Below the pieces are notes generated by a model. It ran no database searches. It was not told where the DNA came from and saw nothing but the letters and a program-made list of their open reading frames with translations. 7,306 nt of DNA. It comes from Acidobacteriota bacterium. Lineage in GTDB: Bacteria > Acidobacteriota > Terriglobia > Versatilivoradales > Versatilivoraceae. How positions within the stretch are numbered: the first letter of the stretch is position 1; each line of letters begins with the position of its first letter. The DNA lies in the NCBI GenBank assembly GCA_026706225.1, contig JAPOZE010000644.1, forward strand, positions 1 through 7,306, written 5' to 3'. A program made the translations under genes and the position numbers. This document shows, in pieces, positions 6,069 to 7,306 of this stretch.

Positions 6069-7052
6069 CTAGCTGGAACTCCGGGAGGCGTAGTATCCCT
6101 TGCGGGATTTCACCTTCAGCCTCTTGCGGTCGGTCCTGATCTTGATGGAGCGGAAAGAGCCGTCCCGTGCGGTATTCGAGGATCGATAGGCGAGAGAGTA
6201 CTGGCTGCGAAGCTCGGTTCCGATATTGGCGAAGCTTTGGCTCAATTCCTCCGATTTGAAGGGGAAGAAGGCCCGCCCTCCCGTTTCCCGCGCCAGGCGC
6301 CGGAGCAGCTTGTCGGACTTGGGGGCCTTGATGCTGAAGAAACCGCTGGAGTTGGTGCTGACGGCATAGATGGAAACATCCGAACGATGGACCATCTCCA
6401 GGGTTGAGGCCGGGTTTTGTATGCTGAGGTTGTCGTCACCGTCGCTGATGAGAATGATGATCTTTCTGGTGCTGCCCGGTTCGGCTTTCAGCTTTTCCTG
6501 GCAAGTGAGGTAGATACTGTCCAGCAGCTTGGTTCCTCCGCCGGGTCGTATGCGCCGGATGGAACGCGCCAGCAATTGGGGATCGTCGGTGAAGTCCTGT
6601 ATCAGCTCGATGGCAGAGTCGAATGTGATCAGCAGGGCCTTGTCCTTGCGGGGCCTCAGGGTCTGGAAAAGAAACTCGATTGCCGCCTCCTGCTCGAACT
6701 TGAATCGGTCGGTGATGCTGGTGCTGGTGTCGATCAGAACGGCAATGGTCAGCGGGAGATCGGTTTCGCGGGAAAAATTGGTAATCTTCTGCAGCTTGTC
6801 GTCTTCGTACAACTTGAAGTTGGGCCTTTGCAGGTCGGTGATCAGGCGTCCCTTGCGATCGGTGACGGTGAACAGGACGTTGACGAGTTCAACGTTGACC
6901 ACCAGGTTGTCGACGTCGGCCCTGATCTTCTTCTTGAGCGTGGGATTGACGGGGCGATTCTGAGCGCAGATCCGATCCGCGGTGACGGACGCGCCCAAGA
7001 GAAACACTCCCATGAGTAACAGAATCCTGCCCGCATTCCCATCCATCTTCAT
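6069..7052 (-). CDS. Secreted VWFA-domain protein, Acidobacterial VWFA-related family (TIGR03436 type)
   Basis: A 327-residue exported protein. Residues 1-25 form a signal peptide (hydrophobic core LLLMGVFLLG, likely cleavage after VTA). Residues about 50-95 carry the family lead-in (NVLFTVTDRKGRLITDL, NFKLYEDDKLQKITNF). Residues about 102-290 are a von Willebrand factor A domain with a complete metal-ion-dependent adhesion site: D108, S110 and S112 in IDTSTS, T174 in GGGT, and D204 in ISDGD. The C-terminus has the typical FRSIKIRTDRKRLKVKSRKGYYA ending. VWFA domains bind partner proteins through a coordinated Mg2+ ion; the physiological role of this expanded acidobacterial family is unknown. 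The start is firm: AGGAGG at 7062-7067 lies nine bases before the ATG. It stands alone, with its own promoter candidate and a hairpin after the stop. I know this domain layout mainly from Acidobacteriota, so it is the best taxonomic marker here. Confidence 0.93.
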   Translation of the reverse strand: MKMDGNAGRILLLMGVFLLGASVTADRICAQNRPVNPTLKKKIRADVDNLVVNVELVNVLFTVTDRKGRLITDLQRPNFKLYEDDKLQKITNFSRETDLPLTIAVLIDTSTSITDRFKFEQEAAIEFLFQTLRPRKDKALLITFDSAIELIQDFTDDPQLLARSIRRIRPGGGTKLLDSIYLTCQEKLKAEPGSTRKIIILISDGDDNLSIQNPASTLEMVHRSDVSIYAVSTNSSGFFSIKAPKSDKLLRRLARETGGRAFFPFKSEELSQSFANIGTELRSQYSLAYRSSNTARDGSFRSIKIRTDRKRLKVKSRKGYYASRSSS

Positions 7053-7068
7053 CGCTGGAAACCTCCTG

Positions 7069-7086
7069 CCTGACGCTTAGGTCAGG
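7069..7086. promoter_or_regulatory. Dyad overlapping the predicted VWFA transcript start
   Basis: CCTGAC (7069-7074) and GTCAGG (7081-7086) form a perfect 6-bp inverted repeat with a six-base centre. It lies between the -10 box and the ribosome site and covers the expected +1. It could be a second operator half-site pair; support is positional only. Confidence 0.3.
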
Positions 7087-7115
7087 ATTCTACCGACCGG
7101 AATTCCGGGGGTCAA
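7087..7115 (-). promoter_or_regulatory. Sigma70-type promoter of the VWFA gene
   Basis: On the minus strand, TTGACC (7110-7115) and TAGAAT (7087-7092) are separated by exactly 17 bases. Each box matches the consensus at five of six positions. The expected transcript start is near 7080, about 28 bases before the ATG and just upstream of the AGGAGG ribosome site. The spacer contains the palindrome CCGGAATTCCGG (7097-7108). Confidence 0.7.
7097..7108. promoter_or_regulatory. Perfect 12-bp palindrome in the promoter spacer, possible operator
   Basis: CCGGAATTCCGG is a perfect inverted repeat lying wholly between the -35 and -10 boxes of the VWFA promoter, where a bound dimeric repressor, or a MerR-type activator that distorts the spacer, would act. 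The regulator is unknown. In GC-rich DNA a 12-bp palindrome can occur by chance, so the position is the main argument. Confidence 0.35.
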
Positions 7116-7160
7116 CCCTTGGGGTGTGATGGCGGGGCTGGAAGGAAAGTTGCTGGTCTT

Positions 7161-7190
7161 CGTGAAAAGTGAATAGTGGCCAGTGGTTAG
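7161..7190. repeat. Short heptad repeat (GTG every seven bases)
   Basis: CGTGAAA AGTGAAT AGTGGCC AGTGGTT: units begin at 7161, 7168, 7175 and 7182, each seven bases apart. The function is unknown. No gene was found between 7068 and 7306 on either strand. Confidence 0.4.
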
Positions 7191-7194
7191 CCCG

Positions 7195-7236
7195 GCCCCC
7201 GCCCCAGACGACGGGGCGGATCATACAGGACGAAAC
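7195..7236. repeat. REP-like GC-rich repeat, copy B
   Basis: GCCCCCGCCCC, hairpin CCGCCCC (7199-7205) with GGGGCGG (7213-7219) around a seven-base loop, then GCGGATCAT and GAAAC. It matches copy C at both ends, with the variable part in the hairpin loop. Confidence 0.55.
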
Positions 7237-7258
7237 CGGGTGGTTTCAGACAAGCACC

Positions 7259-7296
7259 GCCCCCGCCCTGGTGTGCGGATCATTCGAGGGTGAAAC
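7259..7296. repeat. REP-like GC-rich repeat, copy C
   Basis: GCCCCCGCCC, a short CCGC/GCGG pairing (7263-7266 with 7275-7278), then GCGGATCATTCGAGG and GAAAC. It is in the same orientation as copy B, starting 64 bases later. The ATTCGAGG segment is identical to copy A. Confidence 0.55.
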
Positions 7297-7306
7297 TGCC
7301 GATCTC

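Noticed and set aside
5850..6407. A plus-strand open frame starting in the VWFA-symporter gap
   Set aside because: About half is antisense to the well-supported VWFA gene, it has no recognisable motif, and there is no convincing ribosome site.
4132..7306. CRISPR array or tRNA in the intergenic gaps
   Set aside because: The repeats are too short, too few or too regular (7 or 10 bases, without spacers), and no cloverleaf sequence is apparent.

Overview
The window comes from a GC-rich bacterium, most likely of the phylum Acidobacteriota. The main evidence is the secreted VWFA protein at 6069-7052, which has the full architecture of the 'VWFA-related Acidobacterial domain' family (TIGR03436). 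That call was made by eye from motifs, not by a search. All genes recognised lie on the minus strand, so transcription runs from right to left. Nothing in the window looks like phage, plasmid, insertion sequence, tRNA, rRNA or CRISPR.

Layout in the direction of transcription. 7306-7053: gene-free, with two copies of a short GC-rich repeat, a run of heptad repeats, and a good sigma70-type promoter whose spacer is a perfect 12-bp palindrome. 7052-6069: exported VWFA protein with an intact metal-binding (MIDAS) site. 6068-5832: gene-free, with a terminator-like hairpin just after the VWFA stop, a GC-rich inverted repeat and a weak promoter candidate. 5831-4323: 13-helix-type sodium:solute symporter (SSS family). 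4322-4132: gene-free, with a striking inverted array of TTCGTG units on an exact 10-base period and another copy of the GC-rich repeat. 4131 to beyond the left edge: a tightly packed operon of a 46-residue single-span membrane protein, a membrane-anchored ComEA-like helix-hairpin-helix DNA-binding protein and an Lhr-family superfamily 2 helicase. The junctions are TAGTG (1-base overlap) and ATGA (4-base overlap).

The most notable coding feature is in the helicase. After 892 intact codons there is one in-frame TAG (903-905). The same frame then stays open for another 300 codons to the window edge and encodes clearly conserved Lhr C-terminal sequence. The stop falls near the boundary between the Lhr Core (RecA1, RecA2, winged helix, beta-barrel region) and the C-terminal extension. 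The product could be a free Core helicase, a recent nonsense allele, a split gene, a readthrough protein or a base-calling error. TAG also ends the VWFA and small-protein genes here, so wholesale recoding of TAG is unlikely.

Functionally, the comEA-like and lhr genes form a DNA-handling pair (DNA binding at the membrane plus ATP-driven strand translocation). The symporter and VWFA protein look like independent transcription units. No complete new system is demonstrated. The items most worth follow-up are the amber-split lhr, the small membrane protein at the head of its operon, the 10-base-phased TTCGTG element and the short repeat family present in the intergenic gaps.
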